Position numbers and translations under genes: made by a program. A DNA stretch of 64,000 bases from Streptomyces griseocarneus (GTDB taxonomy: Bacteria > Actinomycetota > Actinomycetes > Streptomycetales > Streptomycetaceae): assembly GCF_014655595.1 (NCBI RefSeq), contig NZ_BNBL01000004.1, positions 434,001 to 498,000 of the forward strand. The letters are read 5' to 3'. The notes beneath the pieces were generated by a model. That model made no database searches. It saw nothing but the letters and a program-made list of their open reading frames with translations, and was not told where the DNA came from. Positions within the stretch are counted from its first letter, which is position 1, and the number at the start of each line of letters is the position of its first letter. This document shows positions 17,351 through 25,462 of the stretch, piece by piece.

Positions 17351-17950
17351 GTGTATGAAGGCGTGGTCCAGGACCTGATCGACGAGCTGGGCAGGCTGCC
17401 CGGTGTCGGTCCCAAGAGCGCCCAGCGGATCGCCTTCCACATCCTCCAGGCGGAGCCGGCCGACGTCCGCCGGCTCGCGCACGCGCTGACCGAGGTCAAG
17501 GCGAAGGTCCGCTTCTGCGCGGTGTGCGGCAACGTGGCGCAGGAGGAGCGGTGCCGGGTCTGCCAGGACCCGCGCCGCGACCTCGCCGTCATCTGCGTCG
17601 TGGAGGAGCCCAAGGACGTCGTCGCGATCGAGCGGACGCGAGAGTTCCGCGGCCGCTACCACGTACTCGGCGGGGCGATCAGCCCCATCGAAGGCGTCGG
17701 CCCGGACGACCTGCGCATCCGTGAGCTGCTCGCGCGGCTCGCGGACGGCACGGTCACCGAGCTGATCCTGGCCACCGACCCCAACCTCGAGGGCGAGGCC
17801 ACGGCCACGTACCTCGCGCGCATGGTGAAGCCCATGGGGATGAAGGTCACACGGCTGGCCAGTGGCCTACCCGTGGGTGGGGATCTTGAATATGCCGACG
17901 AGGTCACGCTCGGGCGTGCCTTCGAAGGGAGAAGACTGCTCGATGTCTGA
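17351..17950 (+). CDS. recR: recombination mediator RecR
   Basis: 199 residues. Helix-hairpin-helix [15 protein letters not shown] (16-30), a zinc finger with Cys56, 59, 68 and 71 (CAVCG and CRVC), then the Toprim domain beginning [16 protein letters not shown] and including [12 protein letters not shown]. It acts with RecF/RecO to load RecA at gaps. GTG start, AGAAGGAG upstream. Its stop overlaps the next gene by 8 bp, so the two are coupled. Confidence 0.97.
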   Translation: MYEGVVQDLIDELGRLPGVGPKSAQRIAFHILQAEPADVRRLAHALTEVKAKVRFCAVCGNVAQEERCRVCQDPRRDLAVICVVEEPKDVVAIERTREFRGRYHVLGGAISPIEGVGPDDLRIRELLARLADGTVTELILATDPNLEGEATATYLARMVKPMGMKVTRLASGLPVGGDLEYADEVTLGRAFEGRRLLDV

Positions 17951-18611
17951 CGCAACGCTGCACGACTCCAAGCGCGATCCCGACGACTTCGTCGTTTCGG
18001 TCGCCGACTCGATCGAGAGCTTCATCGTGGCCGTCGCCGAGGTGTCTCGCGGCGACGAGCCCGACAGCGCGGTTCCCTTCCTGCTGCTGGAGGTCTCGCA
18101 GCTCCTCCTCACCGGCGGCAGGCTGGGCGCGCACGAGGACTTCTTCCCGGACGAGCGCTACGAGCCGGACGTCGGCCCCGAGCCGGACGTCGACGAACTG
18201 CGCGAGCGGTTCGCGGCCATGCTCGACCCGGTGGACGTCTACTCCGAGGTCTTCGACCCCTACGTACCGCGCAGCGCGCCCGTCGCGTCGCGCATCTCCG
18301 ACGACCTCGCCGACATCATCACCGACCTGCGGCACGGCATGGCCCACTACCGCGACGGCCGCGTCAGCGAGGCGCTGTGGTGGTGGCAGTTCTCCTACCT
18401 CTCCAACTGGGGCCCCACCGCCTCGGCGTGCCTGCGCGCCCTGCAGTCGCTCGTCGCGCACGTACGGCTCGACCAGCCGCTGGACGAGCTCGACGGCCTC
18501 GACACGGACGCGGTGGCCGACGAGCAGCTGGCCGAGGAGGCCGGACGCGTCATGCAGGCGGAGATCGCCGGCCCGCTGGGACTGCGGTCCCGGGCTCCCC
18601 TGGAGTCCTGA
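17943..18611 (+). CDS. DUF5063 domain-containing protein
   Basis: 222 residues, all-helical, with no catalytic motif that I can identify. The conserved blocks are [33 protein letters not shown] and [18 protein letters not shown] followed by [12 protein letters not shown]. It overlaps recR by 8 bp; this recR-DUF5063 pairing is conserved in Streptomyces, which hints at a recombination-linked role, unproven. The ATG at 17943 was chosen because translation from the earlier in-frame ATG would start inside recR. Confidence 0.88.
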   Translation: MSDATLHDSKRDPDDFVVSVADSIESFIVAVAEVSRGDEPDSAVPFLLLEVSQLLLTGGRLGAHEDFFPDERYEPDVGPEPDVDELRERFAAMLDPVDVYSEVFDPYVPRSAPVASRISDDLADIITDLRHGMAHYRDGRVSEALWWWQFSYLSNWGPTASACLRALQSLVAHVRLDQPLDELDGLDTDAVADEQLAEEAGRVMQAEIAGPLGLRSRAPLES

Positions 18612-18625
18612 ACCGGAGGTTTTGA

Positions 18626-18654
18626 GGCCGCAGGGGCCCCGAGCCCCTGCGGCC
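18626..18654. terminator. bidirectional intrinsic terminator
   Basis: A 12-bp perfect stem with five-base loop lies between the DUF5063 gene and the convergent 62-residue gene. Confidence 0.8.
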
Positions 18655-18665
18655 CGCCAGGTGAA

Positions 18666-18854
18666 TTAGCGCGTTTCGCCGCTGTCGACCTCGGCGTCCG
18701 TGTCCGCTTCCGCTTCCGGGGCTTCGGCAGCCGCCTCGCCGTCGGCTCGGGACCGGGCCTCTTCGGCCGCCTCGCGACGCTTCTGCGCCAGTTCCGCCGC
18801 CCTCTTCTCCGAATACAGCCGCATGTCTGCCTCGGCCTTGTGGTCGAACTTCAT
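18666..18854 (-). CDS. small charged helical protein
   Basis: 62 residues. The first 40 (MKFDHKAEADMRLYSEKRAA, then ELAQKRREAAEEARSRAD) predict one charged amphipathic helix or coiled coil, and the tail is acidic. The ATG has GGGAGGCAGCG upstream. I do not recognise the family; such small proteins are common in Streptomyces. It is convergent with the DUF5063 gene. Confidence 0.6.
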   Translation of the reverse strand: MKFDHKAEADMRLYSEKRAAELAQKRREAAEEARSRADGEAAAEAPEAEADTDAEVDSGETR

Positions 18855-19040
18855 CGCTGCCTCCCAGAGCCACCCCTCCTTCTACCTACTGTCAGTGTCC
18901 GGCGCGGAACGCGCGACGGCGTGCGGACGCACACGCCCGGAGCACGGGGTGATTCGTCGGATTACGGCGAACACGATGCGTGATCGTGTCTAACCTGCGT
19001 GTGAGACGCGGTCGGCGGGGAAGGCCGGGAGGGGAGAAAC

Positions 19041-19862
19041 ATGTCGGGCGACAGGCAAGCGCAGACCCGGTCGGCAACCATGCGGATGTTCGGGAGCCAG
19101 CTGATGGGCTGGCGCAAGCGGGCGGGGGTGAGCCGGGAGCAACTGGCCCAGGAGGCCGGGTACTCGGTGGAGCTGGTGAAGTCGGTGGAACAGGGGCGGC
19201 GGAGCCCGTCGTTCCAACTTGTCGACGCTGCCGAGTTGTTGTGCAACGCGGGTGGGCTGTTGCGGGATGCGGCCGAGCACATTGTGCAGAGCAAGTTCCC
19301 GGACTGGTTCGAGGAGTACGCGCGGTACGAGAGGGAATGCGCGTCGCTCGGCATCTACGAGAACCACGTGATCCCTGGGTTGTTCCAGACCGAGGAGTAC
19401 GCGCGGGCGGTATTCCGCAGTAATCGCCCGGTCCTCGATGACGATGAAGTTGAGGAGGGTGTGGCTGCTCGTACGGAGCGCCAACAGCTTCTGTGTCGCA
19501 CGCCGCACGCGGTGATCAACGCGGTGATCGAGCAGGTCACGCTCGAGCGATGGATCGGTGGCAAGGAAGTGATGCGCGGCCAATTGCGTGCTCTGCTCAA
19601 GCTGGCCGAGCGGCGCAACGTGGACATTCAGGTGATGCCTACGCGGCGCGAGACGCATGCGGGGCTGTCTGGGCCCATGTATGTGCTGGAGACCCAGGAG
19701 CAGCAGCGGTTGGTCTACTTCGAAGGCCAGAGGGCCAGCGTGCTGACCTCCGATCCGAAGGGTGTCTCCGAGCTGAATATGCGCTATGCCATCCTGCGGT
19801 CGCAGGCCCTCACCCCGGAAGACACGGTGAGTCTGCTGGAGAAGACGCTAGGGGAGCTATGA
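19041..19862 (+). CDS. XRE regulator with DUF5753 (Scr1-type antitoxin-like)
   Basis: 273 residues. An N-terminal Cro/CI helix-turn-helix (about 15-70, LMGWRKRAGVSREQLAQEAG and VELVKSVEQGRRSPS) is followed by the DUF5753 domain with NHVIPGLFQTEEYARAVF, LERWIGGKEVMRGQLRALL and VDIQVMPTRRETHAG. The family forms abundant two-gene modules with DUF397 proteins in Streptomyces, related to bldB/whiJ-type developmental control. The next gene, overlapping by 4 bp, is exactly such a DUF397 protein. Confidence 0.95.
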   Translation: MSGDRQAQTRSATMRMFGSQLMGWRKRAGVSREQLAQEAGYSVELVKSVEQGRRSPSFQLVDAAELLCNAGGLLRDAAEHIVQSKFPDWFEEYARYERECASLGIYENHVIPGLFQTEEYARAVFRSNRPVLDDDEVEEGVAARTERQQLLCRTPHAVINAVIEQVTLERWIGGKEVMRGQLRALLKLAERRNVDIQVMPTRRETHAGLSGPMYVLETQEQQRLVYFEGQRASVLTSDPKGVSELNMRYAILRSQALTPEDTVSLLEKTLGEL

Positions 19863-20164
19863 ACCGCGAGTGCGCAATAGGCAGTTACGAGGGGCTGGAA
19901 TGGTTCAAGTCCAGCTACAGCAGTGGGGACGGCGGGGCCTGCGTCGAAGTCGCCTTCGCCTGGCTGAAGTCCAGCTATAGCGGTGGCGAAGGCGGCGACT
20001 GCGTAGAAGTCGCCACCTGCCCCGGCACCGTCCACGTCCGGGACTCGAAGCTCGAGCCCCGAGCTTCGGGGAGACTCGACGTAACCCCTGCCGCCTGGGC
20101 GGCATTTCTGAGGTTCGCTCCGAGCTCCGAGACCCGAGCTCTGCTTTCAAGGAATGGGCGGTAG
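19859..20164 (+). CDS. DUF397 protein with duplicated N-terminal motif
   Basis: 101 residues, longer than the usual 60-70. The DUF397 opening motif occurs twice in tandem: WFKSSYSSGDGGACVEVA, then WLKSSYSGGEGGDCVEVA. A single C-terminal part follows, TVHVRDSKLEP and TPAAWAAFLRF. The copies differ slightly, so a recent in-frame duplication is likely. Partner of the DUF5753 regulator, coupled through ATGA. DUF397 proteins are proposed small partners or antagonists of these regulators. Confidence 0.92.
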   Translation: MNRECAIGSYEGLEWFKSSYSSGDGGACVEVAFAWLKSSYSGGEGGDCVEVATCPGTVHVRDSKLEPRASGRLDVTPAAWAAFLRFAPSSETRALLSRNGR

Positions 20165-20276
20165 GAGCTATCTCCCACCCACCCACCCCCAAGTCGCCTT
20201 TACCACAAGCAGCATGACTTTGCGTGATCGGGTTGCGACGCGGCGTACGGACGCCCTAGCGTGCGAGCAACAAACA

Positions 20277-20309
20277 ACCCCGGCCGGTGCTGGAACACCG
20301 AACCGGGGT
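20277..20309 (+). promoter_or_regulatory. leader hairpin upstream of the HTH gene
   Basis: An imperfect stem (ACCCCGG with CCGGGGT outside, GGTG with CACC inside) 30-65 bp before the next gene. It is followed by TCTGACC rather than a T run, so it is either a weak terminator of the DUF397 operon or a structured 5' leader. Confidence 0.45.
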
Positions 20310-20340
20310 CTGACCTCCGAGATCGAATGCGAGTCGACCC

Positions 20341-21207
20341 GTGGCTGTTGCCAACCTTAGTGCGGTCCTGCCCGCCCCCGCACACCCCATGGCCAATCCC
20401 GGCTTCGGCAAGCGCAACGCGCCCGACCAGGCCCCGCCCACCGGCGACGACTTCGCGCATCTGCCCAGGCGTGAGGCGACCATCGCCGCGTTCATCGACC
20501 GGCTGCCCGAAGGGGCGGCGATGGACGCGAAGACGCTGGCCAAGGTGCTACCGGGCTACGGCCAGCAGGCGTGCGGCTCGGCGCTGCGGTACCTGCGCGA
20601 GGCCGGTCACGTGTTCATCCGCCACGTGTCCAAGGTGACGAAGACCGGGGTGCGCCGGGTGACGCGGACGTTCTTCTCCCGGACCGCCCGCTCGGGGGAG
20701 TGGTGGAAGCGGTTCGAGCGCGGCGAGGCGCCCACGGAGGACGCCCCCGAGCTGGAACCCGAGACGGAACCCGAGCCCGTACCCGCCGCTGCCCCGCGCG
20801 CCTCACGCGCGTACCGCGCCCTCGCCTCCCTCGGGCGTACCGACCCCCGGCTGACGCTCTCGGCCGCCGAGTGCGCCCATCTCGAACCCCTCGCAGCGGA
20901 ATGGCTGAGCCGCCACATCACCACGGAACAGCTGGTGGCGGCGGTCACGGCCGGGCTTCCGTCGCAGATCCACAGCCCGGCCGGCTTCGTGCGCAAACGA
21001 CTGGAGAGCAAAATCCCGCCTCTGCCCCCGCGGCCCGTACCGGCCTACAACGACCGCTCCGCGCCGCCCTCGCCGGACACCTTCCTGTCCGAGGACCCCT
21101 GGGGCGACGAGCAGGACAACTGGTCAGCCTTGCCGCCCGAGCAGGTCACACGGCGCGTCGACATTCTCCGCGCCGCAGCGGGGATCGCCCGTAAGGCGCG
21201 TACATGA
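20341..21207 (+). CDS. helix-turn-helix protein, MarR/replication-initiator-like
   Basis: 288 residues. N-terminal winged-helix-like region: LPRREATIAAFIDRLPEGAA, then MDAKTLAKVLPGYGQQACGS and LRYLREAGHVFIRH. A Glu/Pro-rich linker precedes a second helical domain (TLSAAECAHLEPLAAEWLSR and LPSQIHSPAGFVRKRLESKI) that resembles the HTH-plus-C-terminal layout of many Streptomyces accessory regulators. GTG 20341 gives the longest form; ATG 20389 (MANPGFGKRNAPDQ) is a credible alternative since neither has a strong ribosome site. Function unknown. Confidence 0.65.
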   Translation: MAVANLSAVLPAPAHPMANPGFGKRNAPDQAPPTGDDFAHLPRREATIAAFIDRLPEGAAMDAKTLAKVLPGYGQQACGSALRYLREAGHVFIRHVSKVTKTGVRRVTRTFFSRTARSGEWWKRFERGEAPTEDAPELEPETEPEPVPAAAPRASRAYRALASLGRTDPRLTLSAAECAHLEPLAAEWLSRHITTEQLVAAVTAGLPSQIHSPAGFVRKRLESKIPPLPPRPVPAYNDRSAPPSPDTFLSEDPWGDEQDNWSALPPEQVTRRVDILRAAAGIARKART

Positions 21208-21254
21208 CCGCGCCGCCCTTGGTGAGGGCACCATGGAGGGGAGGAGGCGACGCC

Positions 21255-21833
21255 ATGACCCCGAGGATGACCGCCCAGGCCCAGATGCCCGTCGAAGACT
21301 TCGAGGAGCTTGCCCGCAGGGCGCCGGAGACCGTCCGGCTTGAGTTCATCAACGGAAAGGTCAAGGTCAAGCCAGTGCCTGACGGTACCCACGGCGCGAT
21401 CGTCATGTGGCTGCTGAAGCAGTGCATGCAGCAGCGGCCGGAGCTCGTGCTCTACCCCGAGCAGGGGTTGAAGGTGGAGTCGTACCGCAACGGTCGGGCG
21501 CGCCCGGACGGGTCTCTCGTGCCCGAGGATCACTTCGTGGGGCAGGGGGAGTGGGCCGACCCCGAGGGCGTGCTGATGACGGTTGAGGTCACCTCGCACG
21601 ATTCCGACACTGATCGTCGCGACCGTATGGAGAAGCGCGACGGGTACGCGGGTGCGGACATCCCCGTGTATCTCCTCGTCGACCGCGAGCGGTGCATGAT
21701 CACCGTGCACACGGAGCCGGAGAAGGGCGAGTACCGCAGTATTGTCTCGCGGTCCTTCGGCGAGCGCGTCGAGATCCCCGCCCCCGTCGGCATCGTCCTG
21801 AAGACCGAGAAGCTGAAGGATTACGCGGACTGA
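21255..21833 (+). CDS. Uma2-family (DUF820) endonuclease-like protein
   Basis: 192 residues of the PD-(D/E)XK superfamily. Visible motifs are VRLEFINGKVKVKPVP, GRARPDGSLVPEDHF (the catalytic Asp) and VLMTVEVTSHDSDTDRRDRMEKRDGY (E-x-T plus the conserved R-D-x-x-x-K-x-x-x-Y), then IPVYLLVDRE. The family is abundant in cyanobacteria and actinomycetes, and its biological target is unknown. ATG 21255 has GAGGAGG at good spacing. Confidence 0.88.
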   Translation: MTPRMTAQAQMPVEDFEELARRAPETVRLEFINGKVKVKPVPDGTHGAIVMWLLKQCMQQRPELVLYPEQGLKVESYRNGRARPDGSLVPEDHFVGQGEWADPEGVLMTVEVTSHDSDTDRRDRMEKRDGYAGADIPVYLLVDRERCMITVHTEPEKGEYRSIVSRSFGERVEIPAPVGIVLKTEKLKDYAD

Positions 21834-21943
21834 CCGCCCACGACCGGAAATCTCACCATCTGATACCGGCGTGGCCGGTTCCGGCTGCTCGCTAGACTCG
21901 GACCCGACCGCATTACGCATATGTATAGCTGCGAGGAGCGCAC

Positions 21944-23212
21944 GTGGGCCTTGTCGTGCAGAAGTACGGAGGCTCCTCCGTTGCCGATGCCGAGGGCATC
22001 AAGCGGGTCGCCAAGCGAGTCGTGGAAGCCAAGAAGAACGGCCACCAGGTGGTCGTCGTGGTTTCCGCGATGGGCGACACGACGGACGAGTTGATCGATC
22101 TCGCCGCGCAGGTTTCCCCGATTCCTGCCGGGCGTGAGTTCGACATGCTGCTGACCGCCGGAGAGCGGATCTCCATGGCCCTGCTGGCGATGGCGATCAA
22201 AAACCTCGGTCACGAGGCGCAGTCGTTCACGGGCAGCCAGGCCGGAGTCATCACCGACTCGGTCCACAACAAAGCGCGCATCATCGACGTCACGCCGGGC
22301 CGGATCCAGCAGTCCGTGGACGCGGGCAACATTGCGATCGTGGCCGGCTTCCAGGGCGTGTCCCAGGACAAGAAGGACATCACCACCCTGGGCCGGGGTG
22401 GCAGCGACACCACCGCCGTCGCGCTGGCGGCGGCGCTGGACGCCGAGGTGTGCGAGATCTACACCGACGTCGACGGCGTCTTCACCGCCGACCCGCGGGT
22501 CGTGAAGAAGGCCCGCAAGATCGATTGGATCTCGTTCGAGGACATGCTGGAGCTGGCGAGCTCCGGTTCCAAGGTGCTGCTGCACCGCTGCGTGGAGTAC
22601 GCGCGCCGTTACAACATCCCGATCCACGTCCGCTCGTCCTTCTCCGGGCTGCGCGGCACCTGGGTCAGCAACGAACCGCAAGGGGACCAGCCGATGGAGC
22701 AGGCGATCATCTCGGGCGTCGCACACGACACCTCCGAGGCGAAGGTCACGGTCGTGGGCGTGCCGGACAAGCCGGGCGAGGCCGCGGCCATCTTCCGGGC
22801 GATCGCCGACGCCGAGATCAACATCGACATGGTCGTGCAGAACGTGTCGGCGGCGACGACCGGCCTGACCGACATCTCCTTCACTCTGCCGAAGACCGAG
22901 GGCCGCAAGGCGATCGAGGCGCTGGAGAAGACGAAGGCCCGCGTGGGCTTCGACTCGCTGCGCTACGACGACCAGATCGCCAAGATCTCGCTGGTCGGCG
23001 CCGGCATGAAGACCAACCCCGGCGTCACGGCGACGTTCTTCGAGGCGCTGTCCGACGCCGGTGTGAACATCGAGCTGATCTCGACCTCCGAGATCCGCAT
23101 CTCGGTCGTCACGCGCGCCGACGACGTGAACGAGTCCGTGCGGGCCGTCCACACGGCGTTCGGCCTGGACAGCGACAGCGAGGCCGTCGTCTACGGAGGC
23201 ACCGGCCGATGA
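21944..23212 (+). CDS. lysC: aspartate kinase
   Basis: 422 residues, making aspartyl phosphate at the head of the lysine/threonine/methionine/DAP pathway. The kinase domain starts [15 protein letters not shown] and includes [18 protein letters not shown] and the [15 protein letters not shown] loop. Two ACT domains occupy about residues 265-420 ([15 protein letters not shown] and [14 protein letters not shown]), the seat of lysine/threonine feedback. An internal in-frame ATG at 22694 with AGGGGA upstream matches the position of the separate beta subunit. GTG start; its stop overlaps asd. Confidence 0.97.
   Translation: MGLVVQKYGGSSVADAEGIKRVAKRVVEAKKNGHQVVVVVSAMGDTTDELIDLAAQVSPIPAGREFDMLLTAGERISMALLAMAIKNLGHEAQSFTGSQAGVITDSVHNKARIIDVTPGRIQQSVDAGNIAIVAGFQGVSQDKKDITTLGRGGSDTTAVALAAALDAEVCEIYTDVDGVFTADPRVVKKARKIDWISFEDMLELASSGSKVLLHRCVEYARRYNIPIHVRSSFSGLRGTWVSNEPQGDQPMEQAIISGVAHDTSEAKVTVVGVPDKPGEAAAIFRAIADAEINIDMVVQNVSAATTGLTDISFTLPKTEGRKAIEALEKTKARVGFDSLRYDDQIAKISLVGAGMKTNPGVTATFFEALSDAGVNIELISTSEIRISVVTRADDVNESVRAVHTAFGLDSDSEAVVYGGTGR
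22694..23212 (+). other. probable internal start for the aspartate kinase beta subunit
   Basis: ATG 22694 (codon 251 of lysC), preceded by AGGGGACCAGCCG, would give a 172-residue ACT-only polypeptide starting [12 protein letters not shown]. Actinobacterial aspartate kinases are known to be alpha2beta2 with beta made from an in-frame internal start at this place. Confidence 0.7.
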
Positions 23213-24438
23213 CGACCGCCGGTGGTACGGGCGTCGGACGTACGACCGCGGACGACGCCCGTACCGCCGAGGTCCGTACCGACGACGCCCTTACCGCCGA
23301 GGCTCGTGTCGCCGAGACCCGCATCGCCGAGGCCCGCATCGCCGAGTTCCGTACCGCCGAGGCGCGACGGTCCCAGGGCCGTGGCGCCAGGCCCACGCTC
23401 GCCGTCGTCGGCGCCACCGGCGCGGTGGGCACGGTCATGCTGGAGATCCTCTCCCAGCACAAGGACATCTGGGGCGAGATCCGTCTCGTCGCGTCCGCGC
23501 GCTCGGCGGGGCGGAAGCTGACCGTCCGGGGCGAGGAGGTCGAGGTCGTCGCGCTGAGCGAGGCGGCGCTCGAGGGCGTCGACGTCGCGATGTTCGACGT
23601 GCCGGACGACGTGGCCGCGCGATGGGCGCCGATCGCGGTGGCCAAGGGCGCGGTGGTCGTGGACAACTCGGCGGCGTTCCGGATGGACCCGGACGTTCCG
23701 CTGGTGGTGCCCGAGGTGAACGCGCACGCGGCGCGGGTGCGCCCGCGCGGGATCATCGCGAACCCGAACTGCACGACGCTGTCGATGATCGTCGCGGTGG
23801 GCGCGCTGCACGCCGAGTTCGGGCTGAGCGAGCTGGTCGTGGCCTCGTACCAGGCGGTGTCGGGCGCCGGCAAGGCCGGCGTGGACGCGCTGCGCGCGCA
23901 GCTGGCGGCCGTGGCGGGTACGGAGCTGGGCACCCAGCCGGGCGACGTGCGGCGGGCGGTCGGCGACGCGGCGGGGCCCTTCCCCGCGCCGGTCGCGCTG
24001 AACGTGGTGCCGTGGGCCGGGTCGCTGATGGCGGACGGCTGGTCCTCGGAGGAGCTGAAGGTCCGCGCCGAGGCGCGGAAGATCCTGGCGCTGCCGGACC
24101 TGCGGGTGAGTGCGACCTGCGTGCGCGTACCCGTGATCACGACGCACTCGCTGAGCGTGCACGCGCGCTTCGAGAACGAGGTGACCGTCGAGCGGGCCCA
24201 CGAGATCCTGGCGAACGCGCCGGGGGTGGTGCTGTGCGACAGCCCGGCGGACGGGGAGTTCCCCACGCCCGCCGACGCGGTGGGCACGGATCCGACGTGG
24301 GTGGGGCGCGTACGGCGCTCGCTGGACGACCCCCGGGCGCTCGAACTCTTCGTCTGCGGCGACAATCTGCGCAAGGGCGCAGCCCTCAACACGGCCCAGA
24401 TCGCGGAAGCCGTGGCGGCGGAGCTGACCGCTCCGTAA
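23209..24438 (+). CDS. asd: aspartate-semialdehyde dehydrogenase with repetitive N-terminal extension
   Basis: 409 residues; the enzyme itself starts near residue 62 with [13 protein letters not shown] (NADP-binding loop). It continues through NPNCTTLSM, with the catalytic Cys, and [12 protein letters not shown] near the active site. The usual enzyme is 340-350 residues. The extra 61 residues are a run of variants of T-A-E-x-R ([31 protein letters not shown]), encoded by tandem 15-bp-like units. No ATG, GTG or TTG falls between 23209 and the core domain, and the ATG overlaps lysC (ATGA), so the extension appears to be translated. It supplies the semialdehyde for DAP, lysine, threonine and methionine. 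Confidence 0.94.
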   Translation: MTTAGGTGVGRTTADDARTAEVRTDDALTAEARVAETRIAEARIAEFRTAEARRSQGRGARPTLAVVGATGAVGTVMLEILSQHKDIWGEIRLVASARSAGRKLTVRGEEVEVVALSEAALEGVDVAMFDVPDDVAARWAPIAVAKGAVVVDNSAAFRMDPDVPLVVPEVNAHAARVRPRGIIANPNCTTLSMIVAVGALHAEFGLSELVVASYQAVSGAGKAGVDALRAQLAAVAGTELGTQPGDVRRAVGDAAGPFPAPVALNVVPWAGSLMADGWSSEELKVRAEARKILALPDLRVSATCVRVPVITTHSLSVHARFENEVTVERAHEILANAPGVVLCDSPADGEFPTPADAVGTDPTWVGRVRRSLDDPRALELFVCGDNLRKGAALNTAQIAEAVAAELTAP

Positions 24439-24495
24439 TACTGGGGGGATGTGTGAAGGTCCTGTGATCATCAGCGTTCCGCTTGTGATCAACTT

Positions 24496-24570
24496 ATGGG
24501 TACGGACCTCTTGAACTGGGCAGACGAACTGTTCGACGATTCGCTCCCCGCCCACTGCAACCGCAGCTGA
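24496..24570 (+). CDS. possible 24-residue peptide gene
   Basis: An ATG frame begins MGTDLLNWADELF and ends PAHCNRS. It is GC-poorer than its neighbours and its last codons form the left arm of a terminator hairpin. No ribosome site is visible; TGTGATCA occurs twice upstream (24463 and 24484, 21 bp apart). It could be a leaderless or leader peptide, or chance. Confidence 0.35.
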   Translation: MGTDLLNWADELFDDSLPAHCNRS

Positions 24571-24581
24571 GGCGGGGAGCG
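24542..24581 (+). terminator. intrinsic terminator downstream of lysC-asd
   Basis: A perfect 11-bp stem, CGCTCCCCGCC with GGCGGGGAGCG, an 18-base loop, followed by TCTTTGTTG. It overlaps the end of the putative 24-residue peptide. Confidence 0.75.
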
Positions 24582-24781
24582 TCTTTGTTGCCGTCTCTCG
24601 CGGCGGTACCCAAAAGGCGCATTGAGGAAGAGTTGGTACGCATGAGGGCATGTGACGCATGGTCAGGAGGCGTGTCGGCAGACGGGTCGCCGGACACTGC
24701 GTCCGGCAACGCGTCCGGCGTCGCGTCGGACGTCATGCCTCGCGCGTACAACCCTGACGGGGGGAAGCGTGTCCAACAGGC

Positions 24782-25462
24782 GTGGCAGAGGTCATCAGCA
24801 TCGCAACCGTCCCGAGGCGCGGCAGCGCCCCGGCACGCCCGCGTGCCGGCTCGCCGGGCGGTATGCCGGTGATAGCCCCCTGGTCGGCCGCCCGCCCCAC
24901 ACAGATACCGGACCGGCTCCCCGCCCAGGCGTCTCCCCAGTGCGGGGACGCTGACGAGGCGATGGCAGCGGGCACCACCGTCGACCACCTCACCGAGACC
25001 TACCGGGCCCACTACCGGTCGCTGCTCGGCCTCGCCGCCCTGCTTCTCGACGACACCGCGTCCTGCGAGGACGTGGTGCAGGAGGCGTTCATCCGTGTGC
25101 ACTCCGCGCGCGGCCGGGTCCGCGACCCGGAGAAGACCCTCGCCTATCTGCGGCAGACTGTGGTCAATCTGTCCCGTTCCGCGCTGCGTCGCCGCATTCT
25201 CGGTCTGAAGCTGCTCTCCAAGCCGATGCCCGACATGGCGAGCGCGGAGGAGGGCGCGTACGAACAGCTGGAGCGCGACCAATTGATCAAAGCGATGCGT
25301 GGACTGCAGCGCCGCCAGCGTGAGGTCCTCGTCCTCCGCTACTTCGCCGACATGACCGAGGCCCAGGTCGCCGAGACCCTGGGCCTCTCGCTGGGCTCGG
25401 TGAAGGCGTACGGCTCGCGGGGGATCGCGGCGCTCCGGATCGCCATGGAGGCGCCGGTATGA
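24782..25462 (+). CDS. ECF sigma factor, SigE-like (SIG type)
   Basis: 226 residues. A basic, Pro-rich leader of about 65 residues precedes region 2 (YRAHYRSLLGLAALLLDDTA, CEDVVQEAFIRVH and LAYLRQTVVNLSRSALRRR) and region 4 (LQRRQREVLVLRYFADMTEA and VAETLGLSLGSVKAYGSRGI). GTG 24782 is the longest start; a shorter ATG at 24962 would begin just before region 2. Its stop overlaps the next membrane gene by 4 bp, suggesting that the partner is an anti-sigma factor. Confidence 0.9.
   Translation: MAEVISIATVPRRGSAPARPRAGSPGGMPVIAPWSAARPTQIPDRLPAQASPQCGDADEAMAAGTTVDHLTETYRAHYRSLLGLAALLLDDTASCEDVVQEAFIRVHSARGRVRDPEKTLAYLRQTVVNLSRSALRRRILGLKLLSKPMPDMASAEEGAYEQLERDQLIKAMRGLQRRQREVLVLRYFADMTEAQVAETLGLSLGSVKAYGSRGIAALRIAMEAPV

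Noticed and set aside
14542..17613. A 1023-codon open frame on the minus strand through dnaX, ybaB and recR
   Set aside because: Gly/Arg low-complexity translation typical of the antisense of high-GC genes; the plus-strand proteins have clear catalytic motifs.
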